The notes under the pieces were generated by a model, which saw nothing but the letters and a program-made list of their open reading frames with translations, was not told the DNA's origin and did not search any database. A program made the position numbers and the translations under genes. From positions 1-23,109 of the forward strand of contig DATCIR010000183.1 in NCBI GenBank assembly GCA_036507695.1: DNA of 23,109 bases. The letters run 5' to 3'. The first letter of the stretch is position 1; each line of letters opens with the position of its first letter. Of the stretch, positions 16,315 through 23,109 are shown piece after piece. This DNA is from JAKEGK01 sp036507695. Lineage in GTDB: Bacteria > Pseudomonadota > Gammaproteobacteria > SZUA-152.

Positions 16315-16797
16315 ATGGTCAATATCCTGTTCGTCTGCATGGGCAATATCTGCCGTTCGCCGACGGCGGAGGGTGTATTTACCCGCCTGGTGGAAGAGGC
16401 CGGTTTGCTGGATAAAATTGCTATCGACTCCGCCGGGACTCATGCCTATCATGTGGGAGAACCACCTGATCCAAGAGCGCAAAAATCCGCGCTGGCGCGC
16501 GGTATTGATATTAGTCATCTGCGCGCAAGACGGGCCGTAGCGGAAGATTTTGAACGCTTTGACTATGTACTGGCGATGGATTACGACAACTTGCAAAAGC
16601 TGCAGTCTTTTTGCGAACCACGGCACGTCTCCAAACTGCATCTGTTCCTGGCCTATGGCAGTCATGATGATATCAAGGAAGTGCCGGATCCCTACTATGG
16701 CGGACCCTTGGGATTTGAACGGGTACTGGATCTTATTGAGGACGCATCACACGGCTTACTGCAAAACATCCTGGAAAAACACGCCAACCTGAAATAA
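16315..16797 (+). CDS. Low-molecular-weight protein-tyrosine phosphatase
   Basis: Cytosolic phosphatase of 160 residues. The P-loop VCMGNICRS at 7-15 provides nucleophile Cys8 and Arg14; the general acid is Asp125 in PDPYYGG. AGTHAYHVGEPPDPRAQKSALARGID is typical of the family. The start at 16315 is favoured by AAGGAG seven bases upstream and by family alignment, over the longer reading from 16270. Partners such as tyrosine kinases of capsule synthesis are not seen here. From memory, the same gene follows kdsB in Pseudomonas, so the linkage is likely ancestral. Convergent with rne. Confidence 0.93.
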   Translation: MVNILFVCMGNICRSPTAEGVFTRLVEEAGLLDKIAIDSAGTHAYHVGEPPDPRAQKSALARGIDISHLRARRAVAEDFERFDYVLAMDYDNLQKLQSFCEPRHVSKLHLFLAYGSHDDIKEVPDPYYGGPLGFERVLDLIEDASHGLLQNILEKHANLK

Positions 16798-16808
16798 CCA
16801 AGCCGCGC

Positions 16809-16830
16809 CAGCCTGACAGTTATCAGGCTG
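16809..16830. terminator. Stem-loop between convergent phosphatase gene and rne
   Basis: CAGCCTGA pairs with TCAGGCTG around the loop CAGTTA, 12 bases after the phosphatase stop and 53 bases beyond the rne stop. The perfect 8-bp stem could serve both strands. No T-run follows on either side, so termination strength is uncertain. Confidence 0.45.
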
Positions 16831-16882
16831 TGCAGCTGCTAATTGGTCCTTACAGCTCTTATTTGCCTAGGAAAGCCCCTGC

Positions 16883-19549
16883 TCAATTATTCGAATTGTT
16901 GACTTTATAGGGATTGCTTTCAGTACCGCCAGAGGGAGCCTGACCACTTTTTTCCTCATTGGTAGACTGCTGTTCCCGGGTACCTGCTGAATAGGGTGGA
17001 TGTTGGGTGCTGGCCGGTTGATTTGCTGGCGCATTACCGGATGGCGTTTCACCCGCTGAATCCCGATTCTCCCGGTGTGATTCTTGCGATGCGGGAGTAT
17101 TCACTGTGTGACTGTTACCCTGTGGGTTCGGGTTGCTACTGACAGCGGCTGCATCCGCCAGGTGTCGAGACGCTGGCTCGCTGGATCCTGCTGCCGGACG
17201 GCTAAACGGACGCGCCTGATCGCCGGCACTGGCACTATTGGATGGTGTTTCCATTGCGGATGATGGCGAATCCTTGCTATAGGGTTGGGTACCGGCAAAG
17301 GTGGAAGCAGACTCGTTAGCCTCATGCTTTTGTTGTGGACCACTGCTGCTTTCACTTGATGCGCTGGAGTGATTGGCGGTGCCTGGTTGAAAAGTCCCGC
17401 TGGTGGATTGAGATTGTGAGTCACCGCCAGGCGTAGTGGTTTTTGACCGGTCGCCGCTGTCAGAGCCACCTTCGCGGCGTCTGCGGCGCCCGCCACGGCG
17501 CCCACGCCGTACATTCCGGTTACTTTCCCGGCTGGCAGTGTCAGTCCCGGCTTCTTTGGCTGTGACAGCTTCTGTTGCTGGTTCTGTTTTTGGTACGGTT
17601 TCGTCAACCACCGCCGGCGGCGCACTCGCGATTGGTTGAGGCGCTCTGGCATCTTTTAGCGGAACGCCGGTTTTTTTGTCCCGGCCTGCGAATTCCTGGC
17701 GTCGGGCTCCTTCGCTGCGGCGTGGTTGTTGCCGCTGCTGCTTTCTTGAACCTTGTCCGGGTCTTTGGCCATTGCGGGGCGCGCCGCGTTGTTGACGTTG
17801 TGCTGACTGGGCGGATGAGCTTGCAGCGCTTCTTGCTGGCTTTTCTTTCTCATCGGCGGAGCCAAACAAATTACTAAATAGGCGCTTGAGGAAACCGGGT
17901 TCGGCCCGGCTTAGGCTTACTTGTTGCGGTGGCGGCGCCGGTTGTGAAGGTACCACCGATTTCACTGCCGGTACTTCCGCCTGTGCCTTTTGCGTTTCGG
18001 CCATGGATTCCGGCGCTTCTTCACGTTCAATTGTCAGCTCATAACTGGACTGATCAGCGCTTGTCTGGCTGAGTTCGCTGACTTTAATGCGTTGGATGTC
18101 ATAGTGCGGTGTTTCAAAACTTTCGTTCGGTAAAAGTAACAGGGAGATTTTTTGCCGCGTTTCGATCTCGAGTAGCGATTGGCGTTTTTCATTCAGCAGA
18201 TAAGTCGCCACACTCACCGGGAGTTGCACCACGATTTTAGCGGTGTGTTCTTTCATCGCCTCTTCTTCGATGATACGCAGGATCGAGAGCGCCAGAGATT
18301 CCGTGCCGCGGACAGTTCCCTGACCCTGGCATCGCGGGCATACTATCTGGCTGGATTCACCCAACGACGGCCGTAAGCGCTGGCGCGACATTTCCAGTAG
18401 CCCGAAACGTGAGATTCTGCCGATCTGCACCCGGGCACGATCCATCTTGAGCGCTTCTCTCAGGGTGTTCTCGACCTCACGCTGATTGCGGGTGGATGTC
18501 ATGTCGATAAAATCAATAACAATAAGGCCACCGAGATCACGTAACCGTAACTGACGGGCGATTTCCTCTGCGGCTTCGCAATTGGTATTGAGTGCCGTTT
18601 CTTCGATGTCACCACCTTTGGTGGCTCGCGATGAGTTAATATCAATCGATACCAGCGCTTCGGTATGGTCCATCACGATGGCGCCACCGGATGGCAAACG
18701 CACTTCGCGTTGAAACGCGGTCTCAATTTGAGATTCAATCTGGAAACGGGTAAATAAGGGGACCTTTTCCTGGTACAGCCTTACCTTATCCAGGCTGTAG
18801 GGCATCACCAGCTTCATGAATTCGCAAACGCGATTGTAGGTTTCCCGCTCGTCGATGATGATTTCACTGATATCACTGCGCAGGTAATCGCGCAGAGCGC
18901 GGATAATGACATTACTTTCCTGATAGATGAGAAAGGGAGCCGGGCGCTCATTGCCCGCTTTTTCGATCGATCCCCACAGCTGAAGCAGGTAATTGAGATC
19001 CCACTGCAATTCTTCGGTGTTGCGGCCCATACCCGCGGTTCGCACGATGATTCCCATGTCCAAGGGTATATCCAGATCGACAAGCGCATCGCGGATTTCC
19101 TGGCGGTCTTCACCGACAATGCGCCGGGAAACGCCACCCGCACGAGGGTTATTAGGCATTAGCACCAGGAAACGGCCGGCCAGGCTAATAAAGGTGGTTA
19201 ACGCCGCACCTTTGTTACCCCGTTCTTCTTTCTCGATTTGAACGATTACTTCCTGACCTTCTTTGATGACTTCCTTGATGTTGATTCGGCCACCGCTAAG
19301 ATCGACAGAGGGATCAAAATAACTGCGGGAGATTTCTTTCAGGGAGAGGAAGCCATGGCGCGCACTGCCATAATCGACAAATGCCGCTTCGAGGCTTGGT
19401 TCCAGTCGCGTGATACGACCTTTGTAAATATTCGCTTTTTTCTGTTCCCGGCCAGCTGATTCGATATCCAAATCATAAAGCCGTTGGCCATCCACTAGGG
19501 CAACACGCAACTCCTCTGGTTGAGTTGCGTTAAACAACATTCTTTTCAT
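16883..19549 (-). CDS. rne: Ribonuclease E
   Basis: Essential endoribonuclease for mRNA decay and rRNA/tRNA processing, degradosome scaffold, 888 residues (E. coli about 1061). The catalytic half is canonical: S1 domain (about 35-125), Asp303 in SIDINSSRAT, Asp346 in VIDFIDMTS, and zinc-link Cys404/Cys407 in CPRCQGQG. These sit at the same numbers as in E. coli. The C-terminal half (about 500-888) is low-complexity. PGFLKRLFSNLFGS (551-564) looks like the amphipathic membrane-targeting helix. Arg-rich blocks near 575-625 and RRGRRGGRRRRR are likely RNA-binding, and the rest is Ser/Gln/Asn/Pro-rich. Scaffold motifs for RhlB, enolase or PNPase are not evident. Divergent from rluC across 425 bases. 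Confidence 0.97.
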   Translation of the reverse strand: MKRMLFNATQPEELRVALVDGQRLYDLDIESAGREQKKANIYKGRITRLEPSLEAAFVDYGSARHGFLSLKEISRSYFDPSVDLSGGRINIKEVIKEGQEVIVQIEKEERGNKGAALTTFISLAGRFLVLMPNNPRAGGVSRRIVGEDRQEIRDALVDLDIPLDMGIIVRTAGMGRNTEELQWDLNYLLQLWGSIEKAGNERPAPFLIYQESNVIIRALRDYLRSDISEIIIDERETYNRVCEFMKLVMPYSLDKVRLYQEKVPLFTRFQIESQIETAFQREVRLPSGGAIVMDHTEALVSIDINSSRATKGGDIEETALNTNCEAAEEIARQLRLRDLGGLIVIDFIDMTSTRNQREVENTLREALKMDRARVQIGRISRFGLLEMSRQRLRPSLGESSQIVCPRCQGQGTVRGTESLALSILRIIEEEAMKEHTAKIVVQLPVSVATYLLNEKRQSLLEIETRQKISLLLLPNESFETPHYDIQRIKVSELSQTSADQSSYELTIEREEAPESMAETQKAQAEVPAVKSVVPSQPAPPPQQVSLSRAEPGFLKRLFSNLFGSADEKEKPARSAASSSAQSAQRQQRGAPRNGQRPGQGSRKQQRQQPRRSEGARRQEFAGRDKKTGVPLKDARAPQPIASAPPAVVDETVPKTEPATEAVTAKEAGTDTASRESNRNVRRGRRGGRRRRREGGSDSGDRSKTTTPGGDSQSQSTSGTFQPGTANHSSASSESSSGPQQKHEANESASTFAGTQPYSKDSPSSAMETPSNSASAGDQARPFSRPAAGSSEPASRHLADAAAVSSNPNPQGNSHTVNTPASQESHRENRDSAGETPSGNAPANQPASTQHPPYSAGTREQQSTNEEKSGQAPSGGTESNPYKVNNSNN
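19505..19530 (-). other. Hairpin in the first codons of rne
   Basis: ACGCAACTC (mRNA sense) pairs exactly with GAGTTGCGT around an 8-base loop, covering about codons 7-15 of rne. The loop and 3' arm contain AGAGGAG. Position and symmetry suggest a regulatory mRNA structure near the start codon; see findings. Confidence 0.4.
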
Positions 19550-19974
19550 TGTTTTTCTCTCTCGGCGCTCATACCTTGCATCCCTTCCATCCGGGATAGC
19601 ACTTGCTGAGAATTATTCGCCTGTTACTTGTGCTTCTTCTTTATGCGATGTACTAGGCGTATGGAAGAAAAAGACTATCCACTCAGCAAGCTCACAAGCA
19701 CGATGGTTGATCCGCAAGGGAGCGCACTATGTTAAGTTTATACGTTAAGTTAAGACGTTAAATTACAACGTTATGTTAACTTTCTGACAACTGCTTGATT
19801 ACTGTATAATTTGTACCCGTATTGCGACGGATACCTGAAATCCTATTGGAATTCACTTTCTTACGTAATATCAATGCTATCCTGCTTGTATTTGTTGACT
19901 ATAGCAGTTATATCAGGCTTCGACAATGTTAACAAAATTGATATTAATGCAAAAAACTCATACGAAGCCAAAAT
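19550..19974. promoter_or_regulatory. Divergent rne/rluC regulatory region (425 bases)
   Basis: No credible gene was found; a weak 81-residue frame from TTG 19811 overlaps rluC and is discounted. The half nearest rne would be its 5' untranslated leader. In E. coli that leader is long and mediates feedback by RNase E, and small stems such as ATCCC/AGGGAT are visible here. Positions 19730-19785 are AT-rich with repeated GTTAA/CGTTAA words. Toward rluC a perfect TATAAT lies at 19805-19810 with CTGACA at 19784-19789, 15 bases apart, giving a leader of about 160 bases. Confidence 0.55.
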
Positions 19975-20952
19975 ATGGAAAATTCCGTTGAAAGACCTTT
20001 TATTGTGGAGATTAGTGACGAACGTTCTGGTCAGAGGATTGACAACTTTTTACTAACCCAATTAAAAGGCGTACCCAAGAGCCGCATCTATAGACTGTTG
20101 CGTAAAGGCGAAGTTCGCGTCAATAAAGGCCGCATTAAACCTGATTATCGCTTGAAAGCCGGGGACCAGGTAAGAATCCCGCCAGTGCGTGTCGCAACTC
20201 GGGAAGATTCGTCATCGACAATGCCCGGGCAGGGATTTTTAGCGAGCGTGGCATCTGCCATTATTTTTAATGATGACAATTTGTTGGTGCTTAATAAACC
20301 GGCGGGTTTGGCCGTGCATGGCGGCAGCGGTATCCAGTTTGGTGCCATAGAGGCGTTGCGAACATTATTCCCTGAAGAACACCATTTGGAGTTGGTTCAT
20401 CGGCTGGACCGGGACACTTCGGGTTGTTTACTGGTCGCGAAAAAGCGTAGTGTGCTCAAACAGCTCCATGATCAGCTGCGCAATACCGATATTCGAAAAA
20501 TTTATGTGGCATTGATTAAAGGGAGTTGGCAGGGCGGAAAACAAACCATCGATGTTCCATTACGGAAAAATACCTTGAAATCCGGCGAACGGGTAGTGCG
20601 AGTGGATTCAGAGGGTAAGCCCGCGCAGAGTATCTTCAAGCCGATAAAATTCTATGCTGAATCCACGCTAGTCGAAGTGGAACTCATTACCGGCCGTACT
20701 CATCAAATACGGGTACATGCCACCCACGCCGGCCATCCAATTGCCGGTGATGAGAAGTATGGTCATCGAGGCTTTAATTTATCCATGAAAGCGCTCGGCT
20801 TGGATCGCTTATTTTTACACGCAAAATCCATTACTTTTTCCCTGCGGGACGGTAAAGACCCTATCACCGTGGTTGCGCCACTGGGACCGGAATTAGAGCA
20901 GGTACTGGAAAACTGTGAAAATGCGTTAAATCGGACTGCAGAAGGTGGTTGA
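19975..20952 (+). CDS. rluC: 23S rRNA pseudouridine synthase RluC
   Basis: Isomerises specific uridines in 23S rRNA (in E. coli 955, 2504 and 2580). 325 residues. An S4 RNA-binding domain (about 18-70: SGQRIDNFLLTQLKGVPKSRIYRLLRKGEVRVN) precedes the RluA-type catalytic domain with HRLDRDTSG at 142-150; Asp145 is the catalytic residue. NKPAGLAVHGG, ITGRTHQIRVHATHAGHPIAGDEKYG and LFLHA complete the family pattern. The start has no strong Shine-Dalgarno but matches the family N-terminus. Position opposite rne and before the HAD gene is conserved in gammaproteobacteria and supports RluC over RluD or RluA. Confidence 0.94.
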   Translation: MENSVERPFIVEISDERSGQRIDNFLLTQLKGVPKSRIYRLLRKGEVRVNKGRIKPDYRLKAGDQVRIPPVRVATREDSSSTMPGQGFLASVASAIIFNDDNLLVLNKPAGLAVHGGSGIQFGAIEALRTLFPEEHHLELVHRLDRDTSGCLLVAKKRSVLKQLHDQLRNTDIRKIYVALIKGSWQGGKQTIDVPLRKNTLKSGERVVRVDSEGKPAQSIFKPIKFYAESTLVEVELITGRTHQIRVHATHAGHPIAGDEKYGHRGFNLSMKALGLDRLFLHAKSITFSLRDGKDPITVVAPLGPELEQVLENCENALNRTAEGG

Positions 20953-20966
20953 AAAGGTAGTGAGTA

Positions 20967-21632
20967 GTGCAACAAATTGAGCTTGTTATTTTTGACTGGG
21001 ATGGCACCTTGATCGATTCACAGGCAAATATCGTTCAGTGTTTACAATGGATGATAAATGATCTTAGTCTACCGGGACGAACCGACAACCAGCTAAGCAA
21101 CATTATTGGCCTTGGTCTTTATGAAGCGTTGCACAACCTTTTTCCTGATTATGATTATGATGGTCAGGTCTATCAGCAAATGGTGGATCGCTACCGTTAT
21201 CATTTTTTAAGTAGTGAACCTTCGTTGCCTTTTCCTGGTGCTGAAGAAGTCTTAACTCATCTCGCTCATAATGATTATCTATTGGCGGTTGCCACGGGTA
21301 AAGGACGTGGGGGGTTGGATAAGGCGCTGGACAGTACAGGCTTTCGGCAATGGTTTCATGCGACACGCTGCGCCGACGAAACCCGGTCCAAGCCACATCC
21401 GCAGATGCTGGAAGAAATCCTTGAAGAACTGGGCGTCGAACCACAACGGGCGGTGATGATCGGCGATACCGAATATGATTTACGAATGGCCAAAAGCGCC
21501 GGTGTGCATGCCATTGGTGTGAGTTACGGCGTCCATGATACCGAGCGATTGCGCCAATGTGAGCCGCTGGCGGTGGTTGATGAGATTCGCGCTTTACTTC
21601 ATTGGCTGAATGGCGAGAAAATTGCACTTTGA
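20967..21632 (+). CDS. HAD-family phosphatase, Gph-like
   Basis: Haloacid-dehalogenase superfamily hydrolase of 221 residues. Motif I DWDGTLID gives nucleophile Asp10 and Asp12; motif II is VATGKGRGG; motif III Lys lies in RSKPHPQML; motif IV MIGDTEYDLRMAKSAGVHAIGVSYG supplies the metal-binding aspartates. The helical cap lies between about 20 and 85. Phosphoglycolate phosphatase or a related small-phosphate phosphatase is likely, but the substrate is not proven. The GTG start at 20967, 14 bases after rluC, is supported by AAAAGG nine bases upstream; it is probably co-transcribed with rluC. Confidence 0.9.
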   Translation: MQQIELVIFDWDGTLIDSQANIVQCLQWMINDLSLPGRTDNQLSNIIGLGLYEALHNLFPDYDYDGQVYQQMVDRYRYHFLSSEPSLPFPGAEEVLTHLAHNDYLLAVATGKGRGGLDKALDSTGFRQWFHATRCADETRSKPHPQMLEEILEELGVEPQRAVMIGDTEYDLRMAKSAGVHAIGVSYGVHDTERLRQCEPLAVVDEIRALLHWLNGEKIAL

Positions 21633-21733
21633 AAAATTATAAGTCAATGGCGAAAATTCCATTCCGCTGCACTGTTTATGTAGTTATGTTGGCTGTCTAA
21701 TGTATTGCATCCCCAGCAAAGGATTCTGACCTG

Positions 21734-22957
21734 ATGAATGAGAATGATAAGAAAGATTCAACAACTGGCTCAACTAACCCGGTAGAAGGCAATCACGCGG
21801 GGACGGAGCACAAGGCTGCAGTTGATGTAAATACTGAGGGTCAACCAATGGAATCCTTGAGTTCGGCAAGTAATAAAAGTGATACGCAGGATCCGTGGAC
21901 GCAGTCGCCACAGATCGATGAAAAACACACTCCCACATCAGCATCGTCCATTGACGAACAGCAGGGCCAGCCAAAATCATCGGGTTTTTTCTCCGGTAAG
22001 GGAAAAGGCAAAGTTAATTTGTCCGGCGAGCATTGGGATCGCGATATTCTTAACCGGCTGGCGTTCGCTGCGTTAAATGAACAACGCCGCGCACGGCGCT
22101 GGAATGTGTTTTTCAAGGCGCTGGCATTTATTTATGTAGGTGTTTTATTGTTTTACATACCATCGGATATCGGTCAAAAAGGTATTGCGGGGGGCAAACA
22201 TACGGCGCTTATCGAAGTGGAAGGCGCAATTGGCGCGGATACCGAAGCCAATGCGGATAACATTGTCGGTGGCTTACGGGCGGCATTTAAAAATAAAAAC
22301 ACCGCCGCGGTTATAATGCGAATCAACAGTCCAGGTGGCAGCCCCGTGCAGGCAGGTTATGTGTACGATGAGATTAAACGCCTGCGGGCAAAACACGCCA
22401 ACATCAAACTCTACGCGGTGATCACCGATATTTGTGCTTCAGGTGGGTACTACATCGCGGCCGCCGCCGATGAAATTTACGCGGATAAGGCCAGTATTGT
22501 CGGCTCCATTGGCGTGTTGATGAATGGCTTTGGTTTTGTTGAAGCCATGAAAAAACTGGGCGTTGAGCGCCGGCTGGTTACCTCGGGCGAACATAAGGGT
22601 GTATTGGATCCCTTTTCACCGGTCAAACCGGATGAATTGCGGCACGTGCAATCATTACTGGAGGGTATCCATAGACAATTTATTAATGTCGTGAAGGAAG
22701 GACGTGGTGACCGCCTGAAAGATTCTCCAAAATTATTTAGCGGTTTATTCTGGAGCGGTGAAGAAGGCGTAAAGCTTGGTCTGGTGGATGGACTCGGCAG
22801 CTCAAGCTATGTGGCGCGGGAAATCATTGGCGCTGAAAATATGGTGGATTTTACCGTGCGTCCCAGTTATTTCGACCGGTTCGCAGAGCAGCTGGGCGTG
22901 GGGTTCGCTAAGATGATGGCGACCAGCTTGGGCGTGAGTCCAACACTTATTCAATAA
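21734..22957 (+). CDS. sppA: S49-family signal peptide peptidase (SppA/SohB-like)
   Basis: Inner-membrane serine protease that clears cleaved signal peptides or other membrane peptides, 407 residues. Ser236 in DICASGGYYIA is the nucleophile. Lys288 in SGEHKGVLDPFSP is the likely general base, spaced 52 residues from Ser as in the short Bacillus-type SppA. RINSPGGSPVQAG and ASIVGSIGVLM are further S49 signatures. One transmembrane helix is at about 125-143. The first 95 residues are polar and low-complexity, and would be cytoplasmic. The ATG has AAAGGA about ten bases upstream. It is the last gene before MITE copy 3, which starts five bases after the stop. Confidence 0.9.
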   Translation: MNENDKKDSTTGSTNPVEGNHAGTEHKAAVDVNTEGQPMESLSSASNKSDTQDPWTQSPQIDEKHTPTSASSIDEQQGQPKSSGFFSGKGKGKVNLSGEHWDRDILNRLAFAALNEQRRARRWNVFFKALAFIYVGVLLFYIPSDIGQKGIAGGKHTALIEVEGAIGADTEANADNIVGGLRAAFKNKNTAAVIMRINSPGGSPVQAGYVYDEIKRLRAKHANIKLYAVITDICASGGYYIAAAADEIYADKASIVGSIGVLMNGFGFVEAMKKLGVERRLVTSGEHKGVLDPFSPVKPDELRHVQSLLEGIHRQFINVVKEGRGDRLKDSPKLFSGLFWSGEEGVKLGLVDGLGSSSYVAREIIGAENMVDFTVRPSYFDRFAEQLGVGFAKMMATSLGVSPTLIQ

Positions 22958-22962
22958 ATCGG

Positions 22963-23109
22963 GTAACTACTCACCCCGTGCAGCATAGGTTAAAGCGGTG
23001 CGGGTGTCTCCTGCCGGGGGCGTCTGCGGCCAGGGATGGCCGCAGTCGACGGATTCGCCGGGAGCGAATCCGGTCGCACGCAGTGCGCCCGCAGGGTGTG
23101 GGCCAGGGA
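22963..23109 (+). mobile_element. IS66-type MITE, copy 3 (variant interior, right end cut off)
   Basis: Begins GTAACTACTCACCCC and matches copies 1 and 2 for 87 bp (to 23049, ...CGCAGTCGA). It then diverges completely: the shared GCCTACAGGGACGTACTT section is replaced by a 9-bp hairpin CGGATTCGC/GCGAATCCG (23050-23072), a small hairpin CGCAC/GTGCG (23075-23087), and a new GGGCCAGGGA run at the window edge. It is therefore a longer or rearranged family member whose right end is outside the window. The bases just left of it, TAAATCGG (22955-22962), are the predicted target duplication and include the sppA stop codon. Confidence 0.75.

Noticed and set aside
19811..20056. 81-codon plus-strand frame before rluC
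   Set aside because: TTG start with no ribosome binding site, overlaps the rluC start by 80 bases in another frame, and shows no family features.
21103..21627. 174-codon minus-strand frame
   Set aside because: Antisense shadow within the HAD phosphatase gene; composition is His/Arg/Pro-rich as expected for a shadow.
1..23109. CRISPR array reading of the spaced repeats
   Set aside because: The three repeats are 11-12 kb apart, in both orientations and have transposon-type ends. There are no regular spacers and no cas genes.

Overview
This window reads as chromosomal DNA of a non-enteric gammaproteobacterium. The evidence is the cell-envelope and RNA-metabolism block that runs lolC/F-lolD, DUF2062, comEC, exbB, exbD, msbA, lpxK, trm112-like, kdsB, low-molecular-weight phosphatase, rne, rluC, gph-like, sppA-like. 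From memory, a very similar order occurs in Pseudomonas and its relatives. Genus and species cannot be resolved from the sequence alone. No tRNA, rRNA, CRISPR array, prophage or transposase gene was seen.

Layout. Positions 1-141 hold the truncated end of a miniature mobile element. A Sel1-repeat secreted protein (minus strand) then diverges from mazG (TTG start), which overlaps a lipoprotein amidase by one base. Next come a GyrI-like effector-binding protein, an unrecognised six-cysteine secreted protein, a 350-base stretch with only a doubtful ORF, and a four-helix membrane protein with a cytochrome c motif followed by a good intrinsic terminator. From 5977 the lipoprotein-release pair lolC/F-lolD (overlapping by 8 bases) faces a minus-strand DUF2062 gene. 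Then follow comEC, a complete 158-bp miniature element (10986-11143), exbB-exbD, a likely promoter, msbA-lpxK, the trm112-like gene, kdsB and a phosphatase. rne lies on the minus strand, converging with the phosphatase gene and diverging from rluC across a 425-base region. rluC, a HAD phosphatase and an S49 peptidase finish the gene set. A third, variant element starts 5 bases after the last stop codon and runs off the window.

How the genes work together. LolC/F-LolD releases lipoproteins from the inner membrane. KdsB, LpxK and MsbA activate Kdo, complete lipid A phosphorylation and flip the lipid A core. ExbB/ExbD would energise outer-membrane import. RNase E and RluC process and modify RNA. 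SppA-like removes signal peptides or membrane peptides.

Most interesting signal. The window carries three copies of a palindromic, non-coding miniature element. Its ends are a 14-bp terminal inverted repeat, GTAACTACTCACCC. The complete copy is flanked by a perfect 8-bp duplication, CAGTTATC. GTAA ends with 8-bp duplications are characteristic of IS66-family transposition, so these are best read as IS66-type MITEs. The third copy keeps the left 87 bp but carries a different, hairpin-rich interior, so the family appears modular.
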